DNA of 64,000 nt from assembly GCA_018266915.1 (NCBI GenBank), contig JAFDZM010000042.1:1-64000 (forward strand), in the 5' to 3' direction. The first letter of the stretch is position 1; the number at the start of each line of letters is the position of its first letter. The stretch is from Bacteroidota bacterium. Its GTDB lineage: Bacteria; Bacteroidota; Bacteroidia; Sphingobacteriales; Sphingobacteriaceae. Position numbers and translations under genes: made by a program. Shown piece by piece: positions 44,957 to 53,985 of this stretch. The notes beneath the pieces were generated by a model. The model saw nothing but the letters and a program-made list of their open reading frames with translations, made no database searches and was not told the origin of the DNA.

Positions 44957-46609
44957 ATGAAAAAGAGAATCTACCTTTTGATGTTATGCATTTCTGTTTT
45001 CTCTGTAAAGCAGGCATTTGCACAATATCCCCAAGTACCTGAAAAAGTTAAAGCCGAATCCGATTCTATAATGAAGGCAGCTTATCGCCATTCCGATTCT
45101 GCCTGGCAGGTGGCATGGCCTATTGTACAGGCTGATATGCGCAAAGGAAAAGTATATGTGCCATGGGCGTCACGCCCGACAGATCTGCCGCAGGCAAAAA
45201 TACCGGCATTCCCGGGTGCTGAGGGCGGCGGAAAATATACTTTTGGTGGCCGTGGCGGAAAGGTTTATGTTGTAACCAGCTTAGCGGATAGTGGCCCCGG
45301 AACTTTACGCGATGCCTGCGAAAAAGGCGGAGCCCGTATTATCGTATTCAACGTAGCAGGTATTATACATTTAAAGACCCCTGTCATCGTACGTGCACCG
45401 TACATATCTATTGAAGGTCAGACGGCTCCGGGTGATGGAATTTGCGTTGCAGGCGAATCGTTTTGGGTTAATACGCATGACGTGATTATCCGCTATATGC
45501 GGTTCAGAAGAGGAGAGACCAATGTTGGCCGCCGCGATGACGCATTGGGAGGCAACCCGGTTGGAAACATCATTGTTGACCATACTTCTACAAGCTGGGG
45601 TTTAGATGAAAACTTCTCGATGTATCGTCACATGTTCGATCCGGGGGACGGCTCAAAGGAAGAAAAACTGGGAACGGTTAATATAACTATTCAAAATTGC
45701 ATGTACGCTGAGTCGCTCGATTATTGGAACCACGCATTCGGAAGTACAACAGGTGGCGAGAACAGTACGCTTGTACGCAACTTGTGGGCAGATAATACAG
45801 GCCGTAACCCTTCGGTGGGATGGAATGGTGTTTACAATTTTGTCAATAATATAGTATTTAACTGGCACCACCGTTCAATGGATGGGGGCGATTATACTAC
45901 TAACTACAACATTATCAATAATTATTTCAAACCGGGCCCGGTAACACCAAAGAACGAGCCTGTTGGGCACCGTATTGTAAAACCTGAATCAGGTCGCAGC
46001 AAGCTTAAGGAAAAGGTATTCGGACGTGTGTATGCTGTTGGCAACGTAATGGAAGGTTATCCAAAAATCACTGCTGATAACTGGGCAGGAGGTGTTCAGG
46101 TTGAAGAATTACCTGATGCCGGCCAATACAAACCGTATATGTATTCAGCTACACCATTTCCAATGGCGCCAGTAACCATTATGACAGCACAACAAGCTTT
46201 CAATTTCGTAACTGCCAATGTGGGCGCTACTTTACCGGTTCGCGATGCTGTTGATAAGCGTATTGTTGAACAGGTTCGTACCGGTAAAATTGCCTATAAA
46301 GAAGTAAAAACCGATACTGATTTTCAGTTCAAAGTGCGTAAATTACCCAGAGACTCCTATAAGTTGGGTATTATTACAGCGCCATGGCAGGTAGGTGGTT
46401 ATCCGGATTATAAAGGTACTCCATATAAAGACAGTGATAACGACGGTATGCCGGATTCATGGGAAGTTGCCCATGGTTTAAATCCTCATAATGCAGACGA
46501 TGCAAGTAAGCCTGCCAAAGATGGGAAAGGGTACACTAACATTGAAGTATACCTCAATACAGTTGCTTTGAAGGGTGAGCACCGCATGATTAATGGCGAG
46601 TTGAATTAA
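44957..46609 (+). CDS. Pectate lyase, PL1 type (second paralogue)
   Basis: A 550-residue secreted lyase (signal MKKRIYLLMLCISVFSVKQA, cleavage at FAQ). It repeats the motif order of the protein encoded at 14507-16159: AFPGAEGGGKYTFGGRGGKV, VTSLADSGPGTLRDA, IEGQTAPGDGICVAGES, IIVDHTSTSWGLDE, NTGRNPSVGW, and a C-terminal DSDNDGMPDSWEVAHGLNP calcium loop. The two are colinear over their full length, so the pair arose by duplication. This copy has slightly different loops, for example GDGSKEEKLGTVN after the DHTSTSWG strand, and could differ in preference for esterification or chain length. It opens the long operon. Confidence 0.93.
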   Translation: MKKRIYLLMLCISVFSVKQAFAQYPQVPEKVKAESDSIMKAAYRHSDSAWQVAWPIVQADMRKGKVYVPWASRPTDLPQAKIPAFPGAEGGGKYTFGGRGGKVYVVTSLADSGPGTLRDACEKGGARIIVFNVAGIIHLKTPVIVRAPYISIEGQTAPGDGICVAGESFWVNTHDVIIRYMRFRRGETNVGRRDDALGGNPVGNIIVDHTSTSWGLDENFSMYRHMFDPGDGSKEEKLGTVNITIQNCMYAESLDYWNHAFGSTTGGENSTLVRNLWADNTGRNPSVGWNGVYNFVNNIVFNWHHRSMDGGDYTTNYNIINNYFKPGPVTPKNEPVGHRIVKPESGRSKLKEKVFGRVYAVGNVMEGYPKITADNWAGGVQVEELPDAGQYKPYMYSATPFPMAPVTIMTAQQAFNFVTANVGATLPVRDAVDKRIVEQVRTGKIAYKEVKTDTDFQFKVRKLPRDSYKLGIITAPWQVGGYPDYKGTPYKDSDNDGMPDSWEVAHGLNPHNADDASKPAKDGKGYTNIEVYLNTVALKGEHRMINGELN

Positions 46610-46622
46610 CAAGCGTTGAATT

Positions 46623-49600
46623 GTGATCAGATTTAATAATATTAAGAAAGTTGGTTTAATTGTCGCGTTAATTGTTGGGGGCATGCTTGTTCATGCTCCC
46701 GCAATTTGCCAAAAAACCAAAAAGAAGTCAGAACCTCCGGCTCCCGTTGCTGTTGAGAAAGACGGCAAATTGGTTTACCATGCCGAAAGCAATGGCGACC
46801 GGGTACCCGATTTCTCTTATTGCGGATATATGGCATCGAAAAAAAAAATTCCTGATGCACCTGTGCGGGTTATTGTTCCGCTGAAAGCAGGCGACGCCAC
46901 CTTACGTATCCAATCAGCATTGGATTATGTGGCATCTCTTCCTGCCGATAAAGAGGGTATTCGCGGCGCAGTATTATTGAATAAGGGCACTTATGTTGTC
47001 AATGGCAGTCTTCATATTAATGCTTCAGGCGTCGTATTACGCGGCAGCGGTATGGGAGCAAACGGTACAGTATTGGTGGCAGCAGGGCAGGATAGAAGTA
47101 CATTTATAGCAATAGCCGGAAAAAACGACAGGAAAGAATCAAAAGAAATTAAAATAACCGACGCTTATGTGCCGGTTAATGCATTTACCTTTCACGTTGC
47201 TTCGGCAGAGAATTTAAAGGCTGGTGATAAGATCATCATTCAAAGGCCAAGTACCGAAGAGTGGATCAACCTATTAGGTACCAAAACATTTGGCGGCGGT
47301 TTGAGCGCATTAGGCTGGAAACCTGGTGAGCGTGATATTTTTTGGGATAGAACCGTAAAGTCAATAAACGGTAACGAAGTAACAATAGATGCACCGCTTA
47401 CTACTGCGCTCGACAGTGCATTCGGGGGTGGAAAAATAGCCAAATACGAATGGCCCGGCCGCATAGAACAAGCGGGAGTTGAAAACCTCACGCTACGTTC
47501 GGCATATGACACTAAAAACCCGAAAGATGAAGCTCACCGCTGGATGGCCATCACTATGGCAAATGTATCAGACTCATGGGTCCGTCAGGTGGTATTTGAA
47601 CATTTTGCAGGCTCAGCGGTGTTTGTTTTAGCAACAGGTAACCGTATTACAGTTGAGGATTGTAAGTCGCTGACGCCAATTTCGGAAATAGGCGGACAGC
47701 GTCGTTATACGTTCTGGACTATGGGCGGCCAAACACTTTTTCAGCGACTATATTCTGAGGAAGGATTTCATGATTTTTCGACTGGGTTTTGTGCACCCGG
47801 CCCCAATGCTTTTGTGCAATGTATGTCGATAGGTTCAAAGAATTCCAGCGGAGCAATGGATAGCTGGGCCTCGGGCGTTTTGTTTGATGTAGTTAGAATT
47901 GACGGACAGCCGTTAAGCCTTAAAAACCGTGAGCAGGACGGGCAAGGTGCAGGATGGAGCGCAGCAAATAGTTTATTATGGAACTGTACCGCAGCTCATA
48001 TCGATTGCTATAAACCGCCGATGGCCGAAAACTGGTCGTTTGGATCATGGGCACAATTTGGCGGCGATGGTTATTGGGCAGAATCAAATGAAAACATCAA
48101 TCCCCGTAGTTTCTATTATGCTCAATTGGCTGACCGCTTAAATAAAAACGTCGACAAACAAGCAGCGATATTAAAAATTGAGACAGAACCATCAAGTAGT
48201 CCGACAGTTGCAGAAGCAGCGGCATTGATGGCTGCAGCGAAAAGACCCGCCACTACGATAGGCGATTGGATAGACCAGGCGCCAAAAAGAAACCCGATCA
48301 GCATTGATGCATATAACGCAAAAACCATTGACCAGATCGGTTATAAACAACCGGCACAACCAGAGAAAGCCCCGGCAATGAAAGTGCTGAACGGCGTATT
48401 GGTGCGTGGAAATACTTTGCTTGAGGGTCGTCATTTTGAAGCTCCCTGGTGGAACGGAACTGTTAAACCGGATTACCTGGAAAAAACTGCCAAACCAGAT
48501 ATTACCCGTTGGGTACCCGGACGCACCGGAACAGGCTTGACAGATGATTTGAATGAAGTGGCTGACTGGATGAAGAAGGATAACATCATTGCACTGGAGC
48601 ATAACTATGGTTTATGGTATGATCGCAGGCGTGATGATCATGAACGTATCCGCCGGATGGATGGTGATGTTTGGCCCCCATTTTATGAATTACCATTTGC
48701 GCGCAGCGGACAAGGTTTAGCTTATGATGGTTTGAGCAAATATGACCTGACCAAATATAATCCATGGTATTGGAGCCGTTTAAAACAATTCGCCGATCTG
48801 GCGGATGAAAAGGGCCTTGTACTGGTACATCAAAACTACTTTCAGCATAACATAATTGAAGCAGGCGCGCATTATACCGACTTCCCATGGCGCACTGCCA
48901 ATAATATAAACAGCACAGGCTTTCCTGAACCCGTGAACTATGCCGGAGATAAACGCCAGTTTATGGCTGAACAGTTTTATGACGTGAGCAATCCGCAAAG
49001 ACGTAAGCTTCATGTCGCATATATCAATAAATGCCTTGACAATTTCGCCAATAACACCGGTGTTATACAATTGACTAGCGCCGAATTTACAGGACCTTTG
49101 CATTTCATGCAGTTTTGGGTTGAGACCGTTAAACAATGGGAAGCAACACATAAAAAGAAAGAGATAATTGGGCTGAGTGCAACTAAAGATGTACAGGATG
49201 CTATTCTTGCTGATCCTTCCAAATCGTCGGTTATCAACGTGATCGATATAAGGTATTGGTATTACCAGGCGAATGGTAAAGTGTATGCGCCGCTTGGCGG
49301 CCAAAGCCTTGCTCCACGCCAGGAAGAGCGCATTTTTAAACCCAAAGCTTCATCATTTGAGCAGGTTTATCATGCGGTGCATGAGTATCGCCAGAAATAC
49401 CCGGACAAAGCAGTGCTCTACTCAGCAGATGGTTCCGAACATTTCGGATGGGCAGTATTTATCGCAGGAGGTTCGTTACCTGTATTGCCGGCGACTACCG
49501 ATAAGTCATTTTTAACATCAGCAGCAACAATGCGCCCTGTTGAATTGTCAGGAAAGCCTGAAAGTCAGTGGGCATTAGGCAATGACGCTAAAGGTTTTAT

Positions 49601-49787
49601 TGTTTATAACAACTCAAACAATGCAATCCATCTTAACCTGGCCGCTAACGCAAATTATAAAGTACAGTGGATCGATCCCCAGAGTGGTAAGGTTTTGCCT
49701 GACATCAGTACGGTAAAAGGTGGAAATAATACCGAAATAAAAAGCCCGCAGAGCGGAACAACTATTCTGTGGTTAACCCGGATATAA
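46623..49787 (+). CDS. Beta-helix plus TIM-barrel-like fusion protein of unknown specificity (possible DUF6298/DUF4955 type)
   Basis: A 1054-residue secreted protein. The start is a GTG at 46623 with a good signal peptide (cleavage near AICQ). Residues about 85-520 look like a right-handed parallel beta-helix of the pectate-lyase superfamily: LRIQSALDYVASLP, GTYVVNGSLHINASGVVLRG, then stacked turns such as TFWTMGGQTLFQRLYSEEGF. After a linker, residues about 610-900 form a different, probably barrel-like domain with IALEHNYGLWYDRRRDDHER, LADEKGLVLVHQNYFQHNII and VIQLTSAEFTGPLHFMQFW, rich in acidic and aromatic residues. A small beta domain ends it. The family occurs next to GH140 in Bacteroidetes pectin loci. 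Its function is not known to me; lyase or glycosidase on rhamnogalacturonan-II is my inference. Confidence 0.65.
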   Translation: MIRFNNIKKVGLIVALIVGGMLVHAPAICQKTKKKSEPPAPVAVEKDGKLVYHAESNGDRVPDFSYCGYMASKKKIPDAPVRVIVPLKAGDATLRIQSALDYVASLPADKEGIRGAVLLNKGTYVVNGSLHINASGVVLRGSGMGANGTVLVAAGQDRSTFIAIAGKNDRKESKEIKITDAYVPVNAFTFHVASAENLKAGDKIIIQRPSTEEWINLLGTKTFGGGLSALGWKPGERDIFWDRTVKSINGNEVTIDAPLTTALDSAFGGGKIAKYEWPGRIEQAGVENLTLRSAYDTKNPKDEAHRWMAITMANVSDSWVRQVVFEHFAGSAVFVLATGNRITVEDCKSLTPISEIGGQRRYTFWTMGGQTLFQRLYSEEGFHDFSTGFCAPGPNAFVQCMSIGSKNSSGAMDSWASGVLFDVVRIDGQPLSLKNREQDGQGAGWSAANSLLWNCTAAHIDCYKPPMAENWSFGSWAQFGGDGYWAESNENINPRSFYYAQLADRLNKNVDKQAAILKIETEPSSSPTVAEAAALMAAAKRPATTIGDWIDQAPKRNPISIDAYNAKTIDQIGYKQPAQPEKAPAMKVLNGVLVRGNTLLEGRHFEAPWWNGTVKPDYLEKTAKPDITRWVPGRTGTGLTDDLNEVADWMKKDNIIALEHNYGLWYDRRRDDHERIRRMDGDVWPPFYELPFARSGQGLAYDGLSKYDLTKYNPWYWSRLKQFADLADEKGLVLVHQNYFQHNIIEAGAHYTDFPWRTANNINSTGFPEPVNYAGDKRQFMAEQFYDVSNPQRRKLHVAYINKCLDNFANNTGVIQLTSAEFTGPLHFMQFWVETVKQWEATHKKKEIIGLSATKDVQDAILADPSKSSVINVIDIRYWYYQANGKVYAPLGGQSLAPRQEERIFKPKASSFEQVYHAVHEYRQKYPDKAVLYSADGSEHFGWAVFIAGGSLPVLPATTDKSFLTSAATMRPVELSGKPESQWALGNDAKGFIVYNNSNNAIHLNLAANANYKVQWIDPQSGKVLPDISTVKGGNNTEIKSPQSGTTILWLTRI

Positions 49788-49789
49788 TT

Positions 49790-51181
49790 ATGCTTAAATG
49801 GTTAATACCTGTATGCGTCATCACCTGCTTGCTTTTCTCTGATTACAAAAGCGATGAGGCTAAAGCTTTGCCGGCTTTACAGGTATCGGCAAACAATCGG
49901 TATTTTACTGCTGATGGGAAACCTTTTTTCTGGTTAGGGGATACGGGCTGGTTGCTTTTTACCAAAATGAAAAGAGACCAGGTTGAAAAATACCTAAATA
50001 TACGCAGTAAGCAGGGTTTTAATGTTATACAAGTAATGGTGCTGCATGGTGTTGGGGATGTAAATGCTTATGGGGATTCAGCTTTAACAAATAGAAATAT
50101 CATCTTACCCAAAGTTACTGCAGGTAGTGATTTTGGCAAAAATGGCGAATATGACTACTGGGATAACATTGATTGGGTAATCGATAAAGCCGCTGAAAAA
50201 GGGATCTATGTCGCCCTTGTTCCTGTATGGGGTTCTGTCGTAAAAGGATCTCATATCAGTGCAGAAAAGGCAAAAGCTTATGCCGAATTCCTTGCCAAAC
50301 GCTACAGGAATAAATCGAACATCATATGGATGAATGGCGGTGATATTGCAGGTTCTGATTCCACAAGAGTATGGAACACCATAGGTAATACCTTACATAC
50401 ACTCGATCCGGAGCATTTGATTACTTACCATCCTCGCGGACGCACCCAATCATCAAAATGGTTTCAGGACCAATCATGGCTGAGTTTTAATTGCTTCCAG
50501 TCAGGACACCGTACTTATAGCCAGGATACTTCAAAAAACGATTTACATTATGGCGAAGATAACTGGCGCTATGTACAGGCCGATTATGCAAAAACTCCTG
50601 TTAAACCTACGCTTGATGCCGAACCGTCCTACGAAAAGATTCCGCATGGATTACATGATACCACACTGCCAAGGTGGACAGATGCCGATGTGCGCCGGTA
50701 TGGTTACTGGTCGGTATTTGCAGGTGCTTGTGGCTATACTTATGGGAACAACGACGTAATGCAAATGCACCAATCAGATGATACGCATAGCGCTTATGGC
50801 TCAAAGAGTTATTGGTTTCAATCGATCCACGATCCGGGCGCCCAGCAAATGCAGTATTTAAAAAAATTGATGTTATCAAGGCCCTATTTTGACCGCGTGC
50901 CCGATCAGTCACTTATTGCAGCCGGTCAGGGTGAAAAATATGACAGGCTAATCGCTACAAGGGGTAAAAACTATGCATTCATCTATACCTACAATGGCAG
51001 GACAATGCAAATTGATCCCGGAAAGCTTGAGGGTAATCAAATAAAAGCCTCGTGGTTTAATCCTCGTAACGGACAGGTAACAGCCATTGGAACATTTAAA
51101 AAATCGAAACTGATGAAGTTTGATCCACCCGGTCAAAAGAAGAATGGCAATGACTGGGTGCTGATACTCGATGCGATATAA
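49790..51181 (+). CDS. GH140 apiosidase-type glycosidase (DUF4038 domain)
   Basis: A 463-residue secreted protein, starting at ATG 49790 two bases after the preceding stop. The apiosidase-like barrel starts ALQVSANNRYFTADGKPFFWLGDTGW, with EKYLNIRSKQGFNVIQ, and the candidate catalytic pair is Asp185 in MNGGDIAGSD and Glu278 in TLDAEPSYE. It ends in a small beta-sandwich (WFNPRNGQVTAIGTF). The founder of GH140, BT1012 of Bacteroides thetaiotaomicron, cuts the D-apiose linkage that joins rhamnogalacturonan-II side chains to the backbone, releasing whole side chains. Its presence is the strongest marker that this locus targets rhamnogalacturonan-II or another apiose-containing pectin. The gene is central in the long operon. 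Confidence 0.85.
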   Translation: MLKWLIPVCVITCLLFSDYKSDEAKALPALQVSANNRYFTADGKPFFWLGDTGWLLFTKMKRDQVEKYLNIRSKQGFNVIQVMVLHGVGDVNAYGDSALTNRNIILPKVTAGSDFGKNGEYDYWDNIDWVIDKAAEKGIYVALVPVWGSVVKGSHISAEKAKAYAEFLAKRYRNKSNIIWMNGGDIAGSDSTRVWNTIGNTLHTLDPEHLITYHPRGRTQSSKWFQDQSWLSFNCFQSGHRTYSQDTSKNDLHYGEDNWRYVQADYAKTPVKPTLDAEPSYEKIPHGLHDTTLPRWTDADVRRYGYWSVFAGACGYTYGNNDVMQMHQSDDTHSAYGSKSYWFQSIHDPGAQQMQYLKKLMLSRPYFDRVPDQSLIAAGQGEKYDRLIATRGKNYAFIYTYNGRTMQIDPGKLEGNQIKASWFNPRNGQVTAIGTFKKSKLMKFDPPGQKKNGNDWVLILDAI

Positions 51182-51200
51182 AACAGACTATTTGGTAATA

Positions 51201-52142
51201 ATGAGAAGATATTTTAAATATGTGTTTTTAGGTTTTGCGGGCCTGCTTTTGTTCGCCTGCAATGCCCGAAAAAGCGTATATTTGTTTACTTCTTTTCATG
51301 AGCCGGCAGACGGTGGATTGCGCTTGCTATACAGCTATGACGCCTATCACTGGACTGATCTGAACCACATTTTTTTAAAGCCTGAAGTTGGTGACAAGAT
51401 TATGCGAGACCCATCGATAGCGCAAGGCCCGGATGGTATTTATCATTTAGTATGGACAACAGGCTGGAAGAATGATAAAGGAATAGGTTATGCCAGTTCA
51501 CCAGATCTAATCCACTGGTCGCCGGAGCAGCATATTGATGTAATGGGATATGAGCCGACAGCCATCAATGCCTGGGCACCTGAATTATTTTACGATGATG
51601 AGGCAGACCGCTTTATAATTGTTTGGGCGTCCACTGTGCCACGCCGTTTTGCAAAAGGTGAGGAAGATGAGAATAACAATCATCGCCTATATTACACCAC
51701 CACAAAGGATTTCAAAACCTTTACCCCGACGAAGCTGTTTCTTGATCCCGGCTTCAGTGTGATCGATGCCGAAATTGTAAAGCGGGCCAAAAATGATTAT
51801 GTGCTGGTGATGAAGGATAATACCAGGCCCAATCGCAATATATTGGTGGCATTCAGTAATAACCCCTTGGGGCCTTACACCAATTTTTCAAAACGGTTTA
51901 CAGAAATGTACAGTGAAGGACCTACGATGACCAAAGCCGGCAAAGATTGGCTGATCTACTACGATTCCTACCGTTTGAAAAGATATGGCGCTATGCGCAC
52001 TACTGATTTTAAGACTTTTACAGATATATCCGACAGTATCAGTGTGCCGAAAGGCCACAAACATGGTACTATTTTTAAAGTAACCAGGAAGCAATTGAAC
52101 CTGCTTTTGAAGGATACACAGTCAAAAAAAGATATGGAATAA
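51201..52142 (+). CDS. GH43-family lipoprotein glycosidase
   Basis: A 313-residue lipoprotein. The ATG at 51201 gives signal MRRYFKYVFLGFAGLLLFAC with lipobox LFAC; a longer frame overlaps the previous gene. Five-bladed propeller segments are clear: LYSYDAYHWTDLNHIFLKPE, MRDPSIAQGPDGIYHLVWTTG, WAPELFYDDEADRFIIVWAS and VIDAEIVKRAKNDYVLVMKD. Acidic residues at Asp (MRDP), Glu (WAPELF) and Glu (IDAEI) fit the GH43 triad of base, modulator and acid. It likely removes arabinose or a galactose-type unit from pectin side chains. One base separates it from the next gene, so they are tightly coupled. Exact GH43 subfamily not assigned. Confidence 0.82.
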   Translation: MRRYFKYVFLGFAGLLLFACNARKSVYLFTSFHEPADGGLRLLYSYDAYHWTDLNHIFLKPEVGDKIMRDPSIAQGPDGIYHLVWTTGWKNDKGIGYASSPDLIHWSPEQHIDVMGYEPTAINAWAPELFYDDEADRFIIVWASTVPRRFAKGEEDENNNHRLYYTTTKDFKTFTPTKLFLDPGFSVIDAEIVKRAKNDYVLVMKDNTRPNRNILVAFSNNPLGPYTNFSKRFTEMYSEGPTMTKAGKDWLIYYDSYRLKRYGAMRTTDFKTFTDISDSISVPKGHKHGTIFKVTRKQLNLLLKDTQSKKDME

Positions 52143-52143
52143 C

Positions 52144-53982
52144 ATGAAGAAGCTGGTTTATATACTGCTTTTTACATTATCAGCTTACGCGGTGCAGGCG
52201 CAGGATACTGTGCATTATACCGGTAAGACATTGGTTAATGTAGATTACCACGATGGTGAACTAACACCGGCGGTGGGAGTGCACAGCATGCAGATATTCA
52301 GGGCAAACCGCCAGCATCCCGAATTGGCCGATGGCTTTGGATTTACCTATAACCACCAGCCAATGCTGTGTTATTGGAACAATACTTTTTATGTGGAATA
52401 CCTGAGCGATAAAGTAGGAGAGAGTGTGCCACCGGGACAGACCTTGCTGATCACCTCAAAAGATGGCCAGGTATGGTCAAAACCAGCAGTTGTTTTTCCT
52501 CAGTATAAAATTCCGGACGGTACGATCAAAGAAGGACATCCTGGTGTAGCTAAAAACTTGTATTCGGTAATGCACCAGCGCATGGGTTTCTATGTTGCCA
52601 AATCCAAGCGCCTGCTTGTACTTGGTTTTTACGGCATTTGCCTGGATGGTCATGATGATCCGAATGATGGTAGGGGTATAGGTCGCGTAGTGCGCGAAGT
52701 ATACCCGGACGGGAAATACGGTCCGATATATTTTATTCATTACAACCCAAAGTGGAGCGAAAAGAACACATCGTACCCTTTTTATAAAACCAGTAAGGAC
52801 AAGGGGTTTATAGAAGCCTGTGACGAATTAATGGCTAATCCATTGATGATGATGCAGTGGGTGGAAGAAACAGATCGAAAAGATCCGCTGATACCGCTGC
52901 ACAAAGATTACAAGGCTTTCAATTTTTATCATCTGCCTGATGGGCGTGTGGTGGGTTTATGGAAATATGCCTTGACTGCTATTAGTACTGACAATGGTAA
53001 AACCTGGCCTGCAAATGCAACACGCGCGCCACATTTTGTAACCAGCAATGCCAAGATTTGGGGACAGCGTACATCCGATGGAAAATATGCAACAGTTTAT
53101 AACCCTTCTGAATTTCGCTGGCCGCTGGCTGTTTCTGTTAGCCAGGACGGATTAGATTATACCAACTTGTTACTGGTTAATGGCCAGATATCTACTATGC
53201 GGTACGGTGGGGCTTATAAATCATATGGCCCGCAATATACACGCGGGATCATTGAAGGTAATGGAACACCACCCGATGGCAAGCTTTGGGTTACCTACAG
53301 CATGAACAAAGAAGATATCTGGGTGACATCGATCCCTGTACCTGTTACTGATCAGGTTTCGGAACAAACTGATGAAGTATTTAACGATATGATTGCGGGT
53401 AAAGAGCTGGATAAGTGGAATATATATAGTCCGGAGTGGGCAAAGGTAGGCATCGAGAAAATGCCTGATGGCACTAAAGCACTTGCACTGAATGACCGTG
53501 ATAGGTTTGATTATGCCTATGCCGAGCGGATTGTGCCTGAATCGAAAAAGCTGGTGGCAGATTTTGCAATAGTAGCAGGTCAAAATAATACCGGTATGCT
53601 TGATATAGAATTTCAGGATGCAAAAGGCCATGCAGCAATCAGGCTAACACTCGATTCAACGGGTACTTTCTTTGCCAAAGCAGGCTATCGTAATAAAGAT
53701 CTGCTAAAGCATTATGATGCCAACACGCCCTATCACATCATACTTAAACTGAATACCGACACCCGTTTCTATACAATAAATATTAATGGAAAAGATCTGT
53801 CGCCTAATTTGTTTTTTGCCCCGGTATCAAGCGTAAAACGGATAGTCTTTCGCACGGGTGGCGTCAGGCGGTTCCCCAATGCAGATACACCAACCGATCA
53901 GAGTTATGATGTAGATCATACGGGTAACCCCGCAAAGCCAGCCGTATTCTTTATTAAGTCATTCAAAACAAGCAATTACTAA
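52144..53982 (+). CDS. Sialidase-fold beta-propeller protein with C-terminal jelly roll
   Basis: A 612-residue secreted protein (signal MKKLVYILLFTLSAYAVQAQ). The first ~400 residues form a propeller with BNR/Asp-box-like turns (LLITSKDGQVWSKP, AISTDNGKTWPAN, SVSQDGLDYTNLL). The last ~180 residues look like a concanavalin-type beta-sandwich (DKWNIYSPEWAKVGIEKM, LDIEFQDAKGHAAIRLTL). It is not one of the GH families I can name with confidence. The propeller architecture is compatible with an exo-glycosidase on acidic sugars or rhamnose-uronate linkages. It lies 3 bases upstream of an acetylesterase gene, in the same operon as GH140. The family is unrecognised by me beyond fold level. Confidence 0.6.
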   Translation: MKKLVYILLFTLSAYAVQAQDTVHYTGKTLVNVDYHDGELTPAVGVHSMQIFRANRQHPELADGFGFTYNHQPMLCYWNNTFYVEYLSDKVGESVPPGQTLLITSKDGQVWSKPAVVFPQYKIPDGTIKEGHPGVAKNLYSVMHQRMGFYVAKSKRLLVLGFYGICLDGHDDPNDGRGIGRVVREVYPDGKYGPIYFIHYNPKWSEKNTSYPFYKTSKDKGFIEACDELMANPLMMMQWVEETDRKDPLIPLHKDYKAFNFYHLPDGRVVGLWKYALTAISTDNGKTWPANATRAPHFVTSNAKIWGQRTSDGKYATVYNPSEFRWPLAVSVSQDGLDYTNLLLVNGQISTMRYGGAYKSYGPQYTRGIIEGNGTPPDGKLWVTYSMNKEDIWVTSIPVPVTDQVSEQTDEVFNDMIAGKELDKWNIYSPEWAKVGIEKMPDGTKALALNDRDRFDYAYAERIVPESKKLVADFAIVAGQNNTGMLDIEFQDAKGHAAIRLTLDSTGTFFAKAGYRNKDLLKHYDANTPYHIILKLNTDTRFYTININGKDLSPNLFFAPVSSVKRIVFRTGGVRRFPNADTPTDQSYDVDHTGNPAKPAVFFIKSFKTSNY

Positions 53983-53985
53983 CCA

